Assembly: GCA_025934615.1 (NCBI GenBank)
Contig: JAICXS010000122.1
Location: 1-6,336 of the forward strand
From: Nitrospiraceae bacterium
Lineage (GTDB): Bacteria; Nitrospirota; Nitrospiria; Nitrospirales; Nitrospiraceae
DNA length: 6,336 nucleotides
Reading direction: 5' to 3'
Each line of letters begins with the position of its first letter. Positions within the stretch are counted from its first letter, which is position 1. The notes under the pieces were generated by a model. The model saw only the letters and a program-made list of their open reading frames with translations, was not told where the DNA came from and searched no databases. Positions 5,861 to 6,336 of the stretch are shown piece after piece. The translations under genes were made by a program, and so were the position numbers.

Positions 5861-6000
5861 TTCACCGGTCGTCATTGGGGGTTCAAGAGGCTGTTATTAT
5901 TAGACTGCTGGGTAGAAGGGGCTCCCAGCGCATTGCAACAAAAACCTATTTCCATGAGAGTACCGCTCTGTCGTTCCACATCGTAAAGAGTGCGAACTGA
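5857..6000 (+). pseudogene. 47-codon frame resembling a degraded LuxR-type helix-turn-helix
   Basis: The frame begins with ATG 5857, whose ATGA overlaps the stop codon of the receiver gene, and ends at TGA 5998. Its residues follow the order of a LuxR/GerE DNA-binding domain: SLGVQE at the start, then RLLGRRGSQRIA, then HESTALSFH, with about one residue missing in the first turn and one extra before the last His. Receiver plus LuxR domain is the NarL/FixJ architecture, so this could be the broken output half of the upstream regulator after a frameshift and loss of the linker. It could equally be a chance frame or a tiny coupled gene. The frame continues past the TGA with only one further stop (6109-6111) to the end of the window. 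Confidence 0.22.
5907..5929. other. Hairpin after the single-domain regulator
   Basis: GCTGGG (5907-5912) pairs with CCCAGC (5924-5929) around an 11-base loop. There is no T run on either strand, so it is not a typical intrinsic terminator. Confidence 0.25.
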
Positions 6001-6335
6001 AATGCACCGCCAGTGAACCAACCTGTTCCCGACCTTGCGTATGGACACAATCTGGAGACCGTAAAGCTAAGGACGACCGCTAATGAGACCGTGAAGGCCC
6101 GGTCACAATAATGGCCCCTGGCATCGCGTTTTGCATCGATATTCGACCTTGCGGAGCGCCACCGCGGTCCGTTCGAAGCGGTTGCACCCAGTACCCATAG
6201 ATTCCCGGCCTTGAAAGACACAGGCTCACGGACGAATTCGGGGGGACGGCAGCGGATTCTTAATTTCCCCAGAAATAGGAAAACCCTCGCCGACAGGTCA
6301 GGGCGTTCCACCGATCGTTGGCGAAGTACATCCAT
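5946..6335 (-). CDS. Unrecognised open frame reaching the right edge, possibly not a gene
   Basis: This 129-codon frame reads leftward and may continue beyond the right edge, because only one base remains before its first ATG. I recognise no family. It is rich in Arg, Ser, Phe and Trp, a composition common in frames that are not translated. It has one hydrophobic stretch (AFTVSLAVVLSFTV) that could span a membrane. The + strand is also open in one frame for much of the same interval (6112-6336), which weakens both. Treat it as a placeholder: either the C-terminal part of an unknown gene, or noncoding or decayed sequence. Confidence 0.2.
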   Translation of the reverse strand: MDVLRQRSVERPDLSARVFLFLGKLRIRCRPPEFVREPVSFKAGNLWVLGATASNGPRWRSARSNIDAKRDARGHYCDRAFTVSLAVVLSFTVSRLCPYARSGTGWFTGGAFQFALFTMWNDRAVLSWK

Positions 6336-6336
6336 A

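Noticed and set aside
5857..6000. Calling the 47-codon frame a functional LuxR-type protein
   Set aside because: The motif has indels at critical spacings and the frame is short, so it is reported only as a possible remnant.
1..6336. CRISPR arrays, tRNA or rRNA genes, insertion sequences, attachment sites
   Set aside because: No regularly spaced repeats, cloverleaf or rRNA-like segments, transposase motifs or terminal inverted repeats were seen on reading through the window.

Overview
This window carries most of a chemotaxis-type signalling operon on the + strand, followed by two separate single-gene units and a right flank with no recognisable gene. The organism is a Gram-negative bacterium, because an outer-membrane lipoprotein of the Slp family is encoded, and base composition is moderately GC-rich. 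The mix of a hybrid CheA, divergent CheW proteins and an Slp protein suggests to me a Nitrospira-like (Nitrospirota) genome. That is an impression from gene style, not a proven placement.

Positions 1-4401 hold the signalling operon, which enters from beyond the left edge. First comes the C-terminal part of a hybrid CheA kinase: the end of its ATP-binding domain, its CheW-like regulatory domain and a fused receiver domain. Two divergent CheW-like adaptors follow. Next is a response regulator whose receiver domain is joined to a long coiled coil. Last is a protein that begins with an HPt-like helical domain. Three genes (CheW-like 1, CheW-like 2, coiled-coil regulator) overlap each other by 32 and 23 bases and have strong internal ribosome-binding sites, so their translation is probably coupled. 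The likely logic is that the kinase, held in an array by the adaptors, phosphorylates its own receiver and the coiled-coil regulator. The HPt-like protein has lost the phosphorylatable histidine and may act as a docking or scaffold protein.

Positions 4402-4666 are noncoding, with two hairpins. Positions 4667-5233 encode an Slp-family lipoprotein starting at GTG. Positions 5234-5488 are noncoding, with one hairpin and one palindrome. Positions 5489-5860 encode a single-domain response regulator.

Positions 5861-6336 have no confident gene. A 47-codon frame overlapping the regulator's stop codon resembles a degraded LuxR-type helix-turn-helix. A 129-codon frame on the - strand runs to the right edge but matches nothing I recognise. 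No tRNA, rRNA, CRISPR array, transposase or attachment site was seen.
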